Assembly: GCF_018991925.1 (NCBI RefSeq)
Contig: NW_024748870.1
Coordinates: 3,941,936-4,005,935, forward strand
Source of the DNA: Homarus americanus
Lineage: Eukaryota > Arthropoda > Malacostraca > Decapoda > Nephropidae
Reading direction: 5' to 3'
DNA length: 64,000 bases
A model generated the notes under the pieces. It was not told the origin of the DNA. It made no database searches and was given only the letters and a program-made list of their open reading frames with translations. Below, piece after piece: positions 12,506-23,665 of this stretch. Position 1 is the first letter of the stretch, and each line of letters begins with the position of its first letter. The position numbers and the translations under genes were made by a program.

Positions 12506-12928
12506 TAATAATAATGAACTACATGTACTCGACCCGCACAGCTCATTAAATGTTAAAACAACAGTGACAGAATCCTTTATCTCCTCTCGGAAATACCAAC
12601 CGGGTCAAGTTTTCCTCCTTTGTTAATGTTGTCAGCAAGCATGAGGGTCTCGGTCAGGCGTTACCTCAGGCGTTCATACAATCCTCTGACCCTTTTATTA
12701 ATCACACAAGATTCGTTTGTTCGGATATATCTGTATAGTATCACTCATAATGTGACTCAGTGACGTGTTTGTTGACCTTTTACAACACAAACATCAGCTG
12801 ATAGTGAACGTTACTGTGTTGAAGAGTTTATTGTTTGTGGTTCTTGTCAGTCATTCATTAAATTCAATGGACCTTTTAGACTCCAGAGACCCTGATGAGA
12901 TTCTACCACTTATTCAGCCAATATAAAT

Positions 12929-13255
12929 CTCACTCTAAAGACCGGTGATGAATTTAACCCTTCAAATTATCGTCCAATTTCCCTGAGCTTGGCAACTGCA
13001 TATAGAGATGCTAAACAGGAATCAGTACTTACGTTCTCAAACACTATACTCAATGACTAACAACACGAGACGTTCTTTTGCTGACTTGTCATTCCTCACA
13101 CGTTCATTCCACCAATCAACACACTCGCACTGTGTGGACCTCTCTGCCTTGGTGTTATCCATGGTCATATAACTCCCATCGGTTTAAATCATCCTTCTCC
13201 ATAATACGAAGAAGGATGATATATCATCAGTCTGTGGCAAGGAGGACGCCACGTG
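12929..13255 (+). mobile_element. Degenerate LINE reverse transcriptase fragment
   Basis: The plus strand reads GDEFNPSNYRPISLSLA at about 12941-13000, the conserved start of the RT domain in jockey-like elements. A later frame reads RRSFADLSFLTRSFHQS near 13062-13115, which fits the DLL.yLTH stretch of the same proteins. Stops and frame changes separate the pieces, so it is a decayed relic. Its orientation is opposite to the LINE tail at 11575-12265. Confidence 0.6.
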
Positions 13256-13544
13256 AATAAATCTGACACCGACACTTGTTTGATCTGTCCCTGTAGTTGA
13301 AATTCATTAAAAATATAAACTTGATATTTATGAGTGGTAAAGTAAATAAACATCAAAATAGAGTAGTGACTGAGTTAGCGAGTGAATGTGGGAGATGAGA
13401 GCAGCGGTGAGGAGGAGGAAGAGGTCCCTGGTGCGTCTTAGGTGCTCCACTGTGGCTCCTCACCGTCAAAACACCTATTGCCTTATATTACTTGTTGACT
13501 GACTGGTGGTGCGGGGGCGTTGAGCTGCCACAGTGATGTTAATG

Positions 13545-13690
13545 TTAGGCCGGTGGGGGGTGATGTGTCAGGCTGGTGGGGGTGATGCGTCAAGCCGGTG
13601 GGGGGTGATGTGTCAAGCTGGTGGGGGTGATGTGTCAAGCCGGTGGGGGTGATGTGTCAGGCTGGTGGGGGGGTGATGTGTCAGGCTGGG
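13545..13690. repeat. G-rich minisatellite of about 20 bp (GGTGGGGGTGATGTGTCA)
   Basis: About seven units of CAAGCCGGTGGGGGTGATGT type. The G-tract strand could form G-quadruplexes, which is an inference from the GGTGGGGG runs. Confidence 0.9.
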
Positions 13691-13798
13691 AGAGTGGTGG
13701 GGAGTAAAGTGTTAAGCTCCTTCCCGAGCCTTCAACACCCACCCTCCCAACATCACACCATCCAACCACCCCGTTCCTCCCACTGGCTGTATGTAGCT

Positions 13799-13799
13799 C

Positions 13800-13840
<41 letters not shown>

Positions 13841-14458
13841 CTTAACAATGCATATATCTGCTTGATTTAAACTAACAAGCAAAAAAAAACCAAAACAAGT
13901 ACACCAAGTATCTACCTTAACTAGACACATCCACACAGCTCTGGTTTGAGATAAAAAAAAAAGAGGTAGAAAATATATAATAATCAGATTATCGTCTCTA
14001 AATTATATCTGGTGTTAAGTAAAAGATGATTAGATATAGTTCACTCTTGGCATAGTTTCGTTAGTAATGTTTTAGGGCATTTAAATAGGTAGTTAGATAT
14101 ATATTCACGTATCTTTAGTTACAAATAATTCATCATATGTTAACTGTGTGGCCGGACAGAGGACGTGCCCAACATAGTGAGTCTCTCTGTGGTACCAGAC
14201 GAGTTATATACATCAAGATGGATCCTCACGCCTCGGGCACAGCGGCGGCTCTCCTGTTGCTGCCGCTCAACCAAGCCCTCACACACATCACAACTCTGGA
14301 ACTACTGGCCAGAATTAATTGGTGTCTCTTTTGTGTCTGTAATTTTGCTTATATAGGAATGTGGAAAAAAAAACTAGATGGATTTTTTTAACTTGTGGTG
14401 TTGTGTAGTGTGGTGTGGTGCTGTGTGTGTGGTGTGTAGTGTGGTGTAGTGTAGTGTA

Positions 14459-14528
<70 letters not shown>

Positions 14529-14671
14529 GAAACTCGGGTTTTAGTGTAAACATCTCCCAAGACCAGAGTTTCTGTACAAAGTATTAGTTCAAGGACGAAC
14601 ACTTGATATTATTTGCCCACACTATAAACACACACACACACTACCACACACACACACACACACACACACCT

Positions 14672-14714
<43 letters not shown>
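13799..14714. repeat. Cluster of CA/GT microsatellites
   Basis: (AC)n at about 13799-13838, (GT)n with TGTGGT variants at about 14397-14527, and (CA)n in two blocks at about 14629-14714. The interval 14137-14390 between them is less repetitive and has an open plus-strand frame starting MDPHASGTAAALLLLPLNQA at about 14218, for which I found no splice partners or family. Confidence 0.85.
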
Positions 14715-14716
<2 letters not shown>

Positions 14717-16264
14717 TATCATGGTAACTAATCAAACAATTCTTCCATTAGTTAAAAAAATACAAACTAACTTCATATAACAGATTCAACAGATACAGTA
14801 AATTATAAACGGTAACCAACAGAGACGTTTAAAATAAAAAAACAGGGGACAGTAAAGGAGAGAAGCGAAACTGTCTATAACCTGATACACACATAACCCG
14901 TCAGAGACAATTTATACACCATCTTCGTCAATGCAGGTACACAAAAAATGGTAAACAGTACGACTATCTAACTCTGGATAACCCAAGAGCACCATTAAAA
15001 GCTTATTTCCACTGGGGTCCTAATGTGGGCTTGTGTACACTCATGACAACACTACAACACTACAACAACAATATGACAACAATAACAGACAGTATACGAC
15101 CATCCACCAGACTCATTTGCGTCTTATCTGCCTCACTGTTGCTTTAATTGATGTGATTTTGCTTTTATTTTTCTTCTTATATTATCTCATCTAATAATAG
15201 AATATACAGCGTGGTGAGAAAACAGGTACAGATTAATGTTTTATAAGTGGTAAAACATTCTGAGACACCGCATCTCTAAACTGACTATGACGACTACTTG
15301 GATGTGTGTCAGTGTCGCCCTCTATAATTATAAGACCTATATGAAATAATGTCTTTGGTACTTGATTAAAAAACAAAACAACAACACTAAATTAATACGA
15401 GAAGTGGGACGCAAGATGGGTGAGGTAGGGTGGAGGGGGAGGTAGGGAGGGCGGAGAGGAAGGATGGAGAGGGAAGGAGGAAGGGTGAAGAGGGAAGGAG
15501 GAAGGAAAACTTGGGTCCGTGGGTGTGGAGTGTGCATGGTGTGTACACTCACTCGCCCCCTTCACCAGTACCCCCACCAGATTATGTATCGTATCAGGGA
15601 GCCTCTTTGTTTAATGTGTGTCCCGGGGCCTCTATATGGGGGTCGTAACACAGCCTGTCACCATGACTTGCCTCCTTGAAAAACACCCAGATAACGTTAA
15701 TGCAGGTGTGCCCGGTAATGACGCCACACTTATCTAAGGCAGGTGTTTAGGCGGGATTATCTACGTCTGGTAAGTGTAGACGAGACTTTTTTTATGTCTG
15801 GCGTCCACGGACCTCTGGGGGTCACTGCACGAGTTACAGCAACCATTCACTTGGTTCACATTAAGCGTACAGTATATCATCACCGTGACAGCACAATCAT
15901 GAATGAAATTAAACATAGGGCATAGGTACTGTGGCCTGATAACATTCCTGGCCAAATAACTACAGTAGATGTGTCCTGGTAACACTGCTGACCCAGGATC
16001 TACAGGTGTTGCTGTGACATCAACGCACACCTGGACTTGTTTATATATTCGGGGTTAATTATGGGTCAGTATGGCAGGCCGCCACAACCACCCTGGCGGA
16101 CTGGAGGAAAAGTGAACAGTGTCACCTGATGAAAAAATTCAGATTTTCCACACACGGGCACGGGGCTTGTTTATTGTGCACTCCCAGACACTGTGCGTTA
16201 AATGAAGCGGGAAGCATTATAGCGCCCAAAAGGGAAGCGCCGCCTTCTCGGATAAATGGGCGTA
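14715..16264. other. Stretch without a recognisable gene
   Basis: Includes a purine-rich AGGGA block at 15420-15510. No recognised protein, RNA gene or long inverted repeat. Its right edge (about 16120-16264) is the diverged 3' flank of coding-like copy B, with an AATAAA on the minus strand near 16170. Confidence 0.5.
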
Positions 16265-16352
16265 TGTCTGAGTGAGGGGCCACTGGTTGTGTTAACAAGT
16301 CACCTGTAGTGAAGGGAGGCTAACACACATGGGGAGGATTCCCAGTACAGGT

Positions 16353-16868
16353 TCATGTGTTTATAACAAAGGTTGGCAGGTGACTCATAATGTCTAGTGC
16401 CACCAGACCTGTCTGTAGGAGGAGGGATATTTGGTCATGAAGGGACGACGTGATGGTGACGGCTGTAGGAGGAGGTTTGGGACATGTCAGGAGACAGACG
16501 TAGTGAGGAAGAGTGTGAGAGTTGGGTCGACCACAAAGTTTACTGTAGTGTTGTCCCTGTACTGCCAGTGTCCGAGGCGCTGTCTTGTGTACACAGCCTG
16601 TTGAGGCCGAGTCAGGGGGTTGACGCCCCTTATAATGACATATGTCATCTCCAGTTACTGTGGTGGAGTGAGAGAGTTCTCTGATATTGAACATTCGTCC
16701 GGTGTTCGTCGATAGTCTCATGTTGTGTAGCATGGAATCCGAGATTAGAGGTGGGTGAGGGCGAGGGCGGCCTCTACGTCCTATTCGTGGGTTGCTGATT
16801 TGGCAAGGCGACCAGTAGTGCCAGACGCAGCAATTCCTGTATGAGGGAAATACAGAGAAATTTGACAA
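16353..16868 (-). CDS. Coding-like block, copy B (171-codon frame)
   Basis: A minus-strand frame of 171 codons. The last 87 residues equal those of copy A at 9421-9684, with only synonymous nucleotide differences by eye. The N-terminal half (containing RIGRRGRPRPHPPLI and RLSTNTGRMFNIREL) is also represented in copy A but diverged there. A minus-strand AATAAA lies downstream near 16170, in the same relative place as in copy A. No catalytic motif or known domain is seen; the frame is rich in Ser, Thr, Pro and Arg in the first half and has cysteines spaced C-x(20)-C in the second. It could be the last exon of a host gene or a transposon gene. The start is uncertain, because an upstream exon is possible. 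Confidence 0.4.
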   Translation of the reverse strand: MSNFSVFPSYRNCCVWHYWSPCQISNPRIGRRGRPRPHPPLISDSMLHNMRLSTNTGRMFNIRELSHSTTVTGDDICHYKGRQPPDSASTGCVHKTAPRTLAVQGQHYSKLCGRPNSHTLPHYVCLLTCPKPPPTAVTITSSLHDQISLLLQTGLVALDIMSHLPTFVINT

Positions 16869-17455
16869 ATATTATCAGTCGCGCCTCGCCAGCTCGGATG
16901 TTACTGTACTGTCGCTGATGATGTGATGACGTTGTTCATGCGGGCATATGTAGCGGCCTCATGGACACCCAGTTTGACGCTCAAGGACCCACACAGTTGC
17001 CCCAGCTGTGCCCAGTGTTAACACACCCAAGGAGAGGCAGATCATGAGACAGGATACAGCATCACTGATTTCTTCTTTACAGGTAAATTTGTATGTAACT
17101 ATTGACTGGTTTTGGGACCCCAGGAGGGTGTGGACGACTGCATCCTCTATAGGCAGCGTCCTGGTTGGAAGAGGTGGATGACTATACTCGGAGTGGGTGG
17201 GCGAGTGTGATGAGGAGGAGGGACGGGCGGCACAGGTGTGTGTCTAGGACTAGGTTGATCATCGGGAGCGTGACAATTTTGACACCAAGGATGGCACTGG
17301 GGGGTTTCATCACGCCCTATCTTGTAACTGGTGGAAGTATGATAAGATACAAGATATTGGTGTCACTCGTTATCTTCACAGTGCATCGGTCTTGGTAACG
17401 GGGTCAAAGGTCAGTTAACGTGTAACCCAATAACACTTAATGGAGACTCAAGATA

Positions 17456-17578
17456 CCCCTTACTGAACCCCGACAACAAATACTGAACCCCGACACCAAA
17501 TACTGAACCCCGACACCAAATACTGAACCCCGACACCAAATACTGAACCCCGACACCAAATACTGAACCCCGACACAT
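17456..17578. repeat. Minisatellite of 20 bp (TACTGAACCCCGACACCAAA)
   Basis: About six units, nearly identical, directly next to the RT fragment at 17577-17756. Confidence 0.93.
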
Positions 17579-17753
17579 AAGCCCAGTCGAACACAAAACT
17601 TTCATAGATTAGGCTGGGTATTGGGGTGATTGCAATAGGTCGTAGCTGATTTAAGGATTGTGGGCTGGTTGACTTGGGTACTGGTGATACATAAGAGGTC
17701 TTCCAGTCAGCTGGGCATCTGGCTTGACTGAGAGAAGCATTGATGATGGAGCA

Positions 17754-17756
<3 letters not shown>
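17577..17756 (-). mobile_element. LINE reverse transcriptase fragment (RTE-like N-terminal RT motif)
   Basis: Sixty codons on the minus strand read as the beginning of a non-LTR RT domain: LSQARCPADWKTSYVSPVPK, then LRPIAITPIPSLIYESFVFD. The WK..YV.P.PK...P....RPI..TP..S...E pattern is typical of RT region 1 of LINEs (established knowledge). It is a different family from the LINE at 11.7 kb. It is cut by a (GT)n array on its 5' side and by the 20-bp minisatellite on its 3' side, so it is a short relic. Confidence 0.7.

Positions 17757-17803
<47 letters not shown>
17757..17803. repeat. (GT)n microsatellite
   Basis: About 22 GT units. It interrupts the LINE relic beside it. Confidence 0.95.
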
Positions 17804-17804
<1 letters not shown>

Positions 17805-19045
17805 ACTTATCAGTATCGTAGTAATTATCAACAACAACAGTGTGTGTGTGTGTGGGGGTGGAAGCTGTCCTGACGCCAAACAAAATTTCACGGAGCCTTC
17901 AGCCTATATATTACATGTTACGTCTGAGAGAGACTAAGTTTACGAGGCTACACAACGCTGCAGGCTCTTGTTAGGACTAGTAATCACAGCTGATGGTGGG
18001 GACTGATATGCAAAGTGAGGTGTTGTAACGTGTAATTTCAACCCAAAATAAACTAACTTGGATCTTGTTGTTAGTGATAGAAGCGCGGTAAACATGTTGT
18101 AAACTCAGGGTTGGACAACTGCCAAGCTCTGGCCGATGAGTCGTTATGGGCACATCAAAGGCTGACCCATTTTTTTTTCTTTGGTGATTAAAAAGTTGTT
18201 GTCGAGAAATTTCGCTAAACATATTACAAGATTTTCCAGGCCATGTGATCGCCTCAGCGTCACTCCACGTTTAGTTTTGTGCCACAACTTTGCTGTTATG
18301 TCGTTTTATATGTAAACTTGTGGAGGTTTTAACTCTTTGTTAGATAAAACAACTACACATGCACCTTAAACCACAAATCAGTCATTGCTGTTCTCCGACA
18401 TTGGTCTAATCTAAGGTGTACCATCCCGTACCGGTATAAGGTTTTTATTTAAGTAATTTATTTCACTGTTGCGAAGAATACTACGGATGTGCAGAAAAAG
18501 TAATTAAAAATTATTATGACACAATTTAAGATAAGAGCGAGCGAATTAGCGACAAAACAAAACGGAAACGGTGGTGTAATTTTGTAAACTCGGTGTTTCC
18601 CGCTAAAAACAGCGGACATTACATCACTCGGTCATGAGAGAGCGTGACGTCAAGGACAACACGAGCAGTTGGATACTCTGCTTACATAAAATGATCTCAT
18701 TATTATCCATGTAATCTTTTATACACAATAATTATACAAACCAGGATCTAAACACACACAAACATACGCACACACACACACACAGTAAGGTACACACAAA
18801 TGTATAACCTAACCCATATACCTAAACATCTGAAATATATTAAAGTATACTGAACTATAACTTGATCGACTTCCAGAAATACTACAACAACGGTCGATGA
18901 ATCTGTTCCCGTGGTCGTGGTTAAATCTGAGCACTGCATGGGAGAGAGCGAGAGATGACTGGACCAGCATTCGGTGTTTCAAGATGTCAACAATCACAGA
19001 GTCAAGAGTATACAAAGTAGGGCCACTATCCCTCAGTATACAAAG
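17804..19045. other. Stretch without a recognisable gene
   Basis: Unique-looking sequence with a short (CA)n run near 18751-18783. No recognised coding motif. Confidence 0.5.
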
Positions 19046-20380
19046 TAGTATACAAAGTTTATGGTGCACCCTATAACTCCAACAATAATCTGGGGTTAAC
19101 AGTTTATGGTGCACCCTATAACTCCAACAATAATCTGGGGTTAACAGTTTATGGTGCACCCTATAACTCCAACAATAATCTGGGGTTAACAGTTTATGGA
19201 ACACCCTGTAACTCCAACAATAATCTGGGGTTAACAGTTTATGGTGCACCCTATAACTCCAACAATAATCTGGGGTTAACAGTTTATGGTGCATCCTATA
19301 ACTCCAACAATAATCTGGGGTTAACAGTTTATGGTGCACCCTGTAACTCCAACAATAATCTGGGGTTAACAGTTTATGGTGCACCCTATAACTCCAACAA
19401 TAATCTGGGTTTAACAGTTTATGGTGCACCCTGTAACTCCAACAATAATCTGGGGTTAACAGTTTATGGTGCACCCTGTAACTCCAACAATAATCTGGGG
19501 TTAACAGTTTATGGTGCACCCTGTAACAATCCAGTTTACACCCTATAACTCAACAATAATCTGGGGTTAACATGGGGGGGTTAACAGTTTATGATGCACC
19601 CTATAACTCCAACAATAATCTGGGGTTAACGGTTTATGGTGCACCCTGTATCAACAATAATCTGGGGTTAACAGTTTATGGTGCACCCTATATCAACAAT
19701 AATCTGGGGTTAACAGTTTATGGTGCACCCTGTAACTCCAACAATAATCTGGGGTTAACAGTTTATGGTGCACCCTTTAACTCCAACAATAATCTGGGGT
19801 TAACAGTTTATGGAACACATAACTCCAACAATAATCTGGGGTTAACAGTTTATGGTGCACCCTGTAACTCCAACAATAGTCTGGGGTTAACAGTTTATGG
19901 TGCACCCTATAACTCCAACAATAATCTGGGGTTAACAGTTTATGGTGCACCCTATAACTCCAACAATAATCTGGGGTTAACAGTTTATGGAACACCCTGT
20001 AACTCCAACAATAATCTGGGGTTAACAGTTTATGGTGCACCCTATAACTCAACAATAATCTGGGGTTAACAGTTTATGGTGCACCCTATAACTCCAATAA
20101 TCTGGGGTTAACAGTTTATGGTGCACCCTGTAACTCAACAATAATCTGGGGTTAACAGTTTATGGTGCACCCTGTAACTCCAACAATAATCTGGGGTTAA
20201 CAGTTTATGGTGCACCCTGTAACTCCAACAATAATCTGGGGTTAACAGTTTATGGTGCACCCTGTAACTCCAACAATAATCTGGGGTTAACAGTTTATGG
20301 TGCACCCTATAACTCCAACAATAATCTGGGTTTAACAGTTTATGGTGCACCCTGTAACTCCAACAATAATCTGGGGTAAC
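19046..20380. repeat. 45-bp satellite array, about 29 copies
   Basis: Unit: CTGGGGTTAACAGTTTATGG, then TGCACCCTATAACTCCAACAATAAT. Units differ mainly at one C/T site (CCCTATAA or CCCTGTAA) and by small deletions. Because 45 is divisible by 3, long frames stay open on both strands (a plus frame repeating NNLGLTVYGAPYNS and a minus frame repeating SYRVHHKLLTPDYCW). Some deletions are not multiples of three and break both frames, so I treat it as non-coding. Every unit holds GGTTAAC. Confidence 0.95.
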
Positions 20381-20599
20381 TATCGAGTAGTAAGTGTTAT
20401 CAGAGGCGGGTAATGTGATACTCGTGTCCTGCGTGAAGTAACCTTATTAGTAATATCTGCCGGTGTCTACCATATACAGTTCTACGCCCAGCTTAATGTA
20501 CAGCTTAACGCTTTATACCAAGTAAACAACAACTTAATGCCTTATACCAAGTAAACAACAGGATCTGATCAAATTAAAGTACAGCTACTTAAGGGATAA

Positions 20600-20720
20600 T
20601 TTCTGGGGTGCAAAGGAGACTGTGTGTGTGTGTGTGTGTGTAATAATAATAATAAAAATAATAATAATAATTAACGGTATATTGAAAGAGCTTGGCAACC
20701 AGAAGGCTGCCAAGCTGTGT
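20600..20720. repeat. (GT)n, (TAA)n and a small hairpin
   Basis: (GT)n at about 20621-20640 followed by (TAA)n to about 20673. Positions 20691-20716 form a hairpin with 8-bp arms GCTTGGCA and TGCCAAGC. Confidence 0.75.
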
Positions 20721-21061
20721 GTGTGCAGCCACACACAGGGTGGTGAAATGCGTCTAGGTGGCAGTATTATGTTAGTGTTAAGGTGCAAGCGCTGCTTGCT
20801 CCCTCTCGCTTTCATCTGCCGCCACTGGCTAGCTCTCGTGGCGAAAAGGGAAGCAACTTGCATAAGTCTTCCCCTGCCAGTACACCGCATCCTCATCATC
20901 AAGACTCCTGCTGTGCCTCCTCGTGGCAACACAAGGTAACTGGGTGCCTCGTGGGCCCAGGCTAGATCAGCAGGGGATCTCGGAGTAGCAGTGGCCCCCA
21001 GAGGGACGGCGCATAGGCCCACTGGCATGTGGACACGTCCTGGTGCCTACCAACCACCCGC

Positions 21062-21099
21062 CCCATAGCTTTATACCTTGGCAGGTATAAAGCTATGGG
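21062..21099. other. Perfect 17-bp stem-loop
   Basis: CCCATAGCTTTATACCT (21062-21078) and its exact reverse complement (21083-21099) are separated by TGGC. No run of T or A follows that would suggest a simple transcription signal, and it does not fit a tRNA or histone stem-loop. Confidence 0.85.
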
Positions 21100-21194
21100 A
21101 GTAAACCACCAACGAAAAATCTGCCGTGGAGCCTCGCATCAGGCAGACATGCTTACAGAGCTCCAACAAGACCCCAACGGCGGTTAGTTTCGGT

Positions 21195-21475
21195 CTGGTT
21201 AGGTTAGATCAGGACGCGTCGGGTTAGGTTAGATCAGGACGCATCGGGTTAGGTTAGATCAGGACGCGTCGGGTTAGGTTAGATCAGGACGCGTCGGGTT
21301 AGGTTAGATCAGGACGCGTCGGGTTAGGTTAGATCAGGACGCGTCGGGTTAGGTTAGATCTCGGGTTAGGTTAGATCAGGACGCGTCGGGTTAGGTTAGA
21401 TCAGGACGCGTCGGGTTAGGTTAGATCAGGACGCGTCGGGTTAGGTTAGATCAGGACGCGTCGGGTTAGGCTGGG
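21195..21475. repeat. 25-bp tandem array, TTAGG-like plus GATCAGGACGCGTCG
   Basis: About 11 units of GGTTAGGTTAGATCAGGACG plus CGTCG. Each unit fuses two telomere-like GGTTA pentamers with a CpG-rich segment holding ACGCGT. One unit near 21357 is shortened. Confidence 0.93.
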
Positions 21476-23514
21476 TTAAGTCAAGTTAGCTTAGGCCAAT
21501 TTAGGTTAAGTGAGGTCAGATTACGTTGCTAGTGTTCTACTTGGTCGAGGGTAAAGACTGCACACAATACTCCAGACTGTGTCAAGTAACTCCTTCACTT
21601 GTCTGTGTGCTGGAGTGCGACCATCCAAGGCTCCAGATTCTCAAGAGAGCCGTAAGGTAAATTTCCCCCATAACAGGTGGTGTGAGAACCGCACTTACGA
21701 CATATACACAGAGACGTTAATGGTGCCACTTAGAATGCCATAATTAGATAAGATCTCTTAACTATAACGAGAGGAAAACTGACCTGAGAGATCCTGGATT
21801 ATTTGGACCCCAGGGTGATGATGTCGAGTTTAGACACACTACTCACGTACAAGACACTGATACGTGTTTGTAAGAATTCTTTTAAATTCTGAATTATTAA
21901 CCATTGCATTAAAGTTTATGGATCTCCTTCATGTTTTTAAATTACTGGTTAAAAACGTTGTAACTCGTTCTATTTTTTTTTAAAGTTTGAGGTATGTAAT
22001 GCGGCAGAGAGACTAAGGTTATTGTCGGTCGTGACACGAGTTAATCACTGCCCCGCTATCTTCCACTAAACCACGGTTATATATCCCTACATACAGTATA
22101 TTAGATGATTATTTTTCTACTTGTATTATGAGGTAATTTTCCCCTTCAAATTTTATGATCTTGCGTTCATTATTGATCCATTAGTCGTCTTGCCCCAGCG
22201 GTCTCTTGTCACGTTACACACACACACACTCTGGTTGTCTTCATGAACTGGTTTTAACACAAACTTAATATATAAATGTTTTGGGTTACGTTGTTTTGTT
22301 ATGGTTAAACTAAATATACATCACTAATTTAATTTTGACATTTTATGGTTCACCCACACACACCCACCCACGCCCACCACCACACACACCCGCATCAGTC
22401 GGGCCAGATCCCCCCACATAATGGCCTTGTCGCCCCTCCCTCTGCAGCCACAACACACCAGGGCGTGCGGTATGGGCGTTAAGTGCTGACGTCACGCATT
22501 AATGACGCCAAGCCCGTCCTCTTGCCAAGGTTGTAAATAAATAAACAATTGAGCAGAGTAAATATGGCTGGAAGGAGGGGGGTGGAGGCGCCGGCACTTG
22601 AGCTATACGTGACTCACCTCGAGAGGATCCTAGCACAGCCTCGGCGGCCCCAGTGACAAGTGTTAGCGGTACCTGTACACACCGTCCACCTGTCCGGTAA
22701 ACTTCTCACCACAAAAATCCAGTGTTGTAGTCTGGCCCCTGTAAAGTTATGACATCAATAAATTGAACTTAAAGTGAGGGGGAGGGGCCGGGAGGAGGTG
22801 TGGCGGCGTTCAGTAGCGTGGTAATTGGTGGGTGCTGGCGGGAGGTGACTGCCCCGACATGTGCTGAGAGCTGGCTGCTGTACTGCCTGGCTTGTGTCTG
22901 ACATAAAGCGGTAGTTTGGCTTGTTAAGGACCTGACCAGAGAGACTTGGGGTCCCTCAGGCCACTTGTGTGGCAGCCATCACCTGTTTTTCTTATAACCC
23001 GCCAGTCAAAAAACTCGACTCCTTGCTCAATGTAACGTGCAGCTAATAACACGCAGATGTGAGTAATATAAATTAAGTGAAAACTGTCACGTACACGATA
23101 CTTGATACACCAGCCAGCCATACTTCCCGGACGGTGTAACGCGCCAAGTCTTAAAATAGACCCTGACCTATCGTCTCTGGCAGATTATATACACACAAAA
23201 TGTATATACATAAAATAAAATATTATACATACAGGGAAATTCAACTTACTGAACATAAACCAAACATTATGGGCGGGAGAACACATTACACGATAAGAAG
23301 CGGCTCTCTGTCTCCGCCTCAGTGTAGACCACAACACTACAAAAACAATAATACTCAGAACATAAAAGCTTGACAAAATAATAAGACCCAGAAAAGATTA
23401 TACTCCGAGACAAATTAGGAATTGAGGTTATAGCTTAAGAGAACGAGAGCGTCAGGTGAAAGCAGTTATATTACCCTAAATCTTGTGTACTTACCTGCCA
23501 GGTGAGTGTGAGGC
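21476..23514. other. Mostly unique stretch, one weak exon candidate
   Basis: The part 22430-22690 is CpG-rich and contains TGACGTCA near 22488. Within it, 22618-22672 (minus) is bounded by CAG/ and CGAG/GTGAGT and has an open frame (VPLTLVTGAAEAVLGSSR). The acceptor lacks a strong pyrimidine tract. It may be a first-exon or promoter region of an unseen gene; evidence is weak. Confidence 0.35.
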
Positions 23515-23665
23515 TGTATCACCTTTCACCTCACACCCACCTGCCCTCACCACTCACCTCACCACTCACCTGCCCTCACCATACACCCACCTACCCTCAC
23601 CACTCACCTCACACCCATCGGCCCTCACCACACACCCACCTGTCCTCACCACACACCCGCCTATG
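23515..23665. repeat. Minisatellite of about 20-33 bp (CACCTGCCCTCACCACACA)
   Basis: Pyrimidine-rich units of CCCTCACCACACACCCACCT type with variable spacing. The frames across it are repeat translations. Confidence 0.85.

Noticed and set aside
19572..20069. Long plus-strand and matching minus-strand frames over the 45-bp satellite
   Set aside because: The unit length is a multiple of three, so frames stay open automatically; non-triplet deletions break them elsewhere and there is no start context or family.
20585..21028. 147-codon minus-strand frame
   Set aside because: Its end translates (TAA)n and (GT)n; the rest has no recognised motif.
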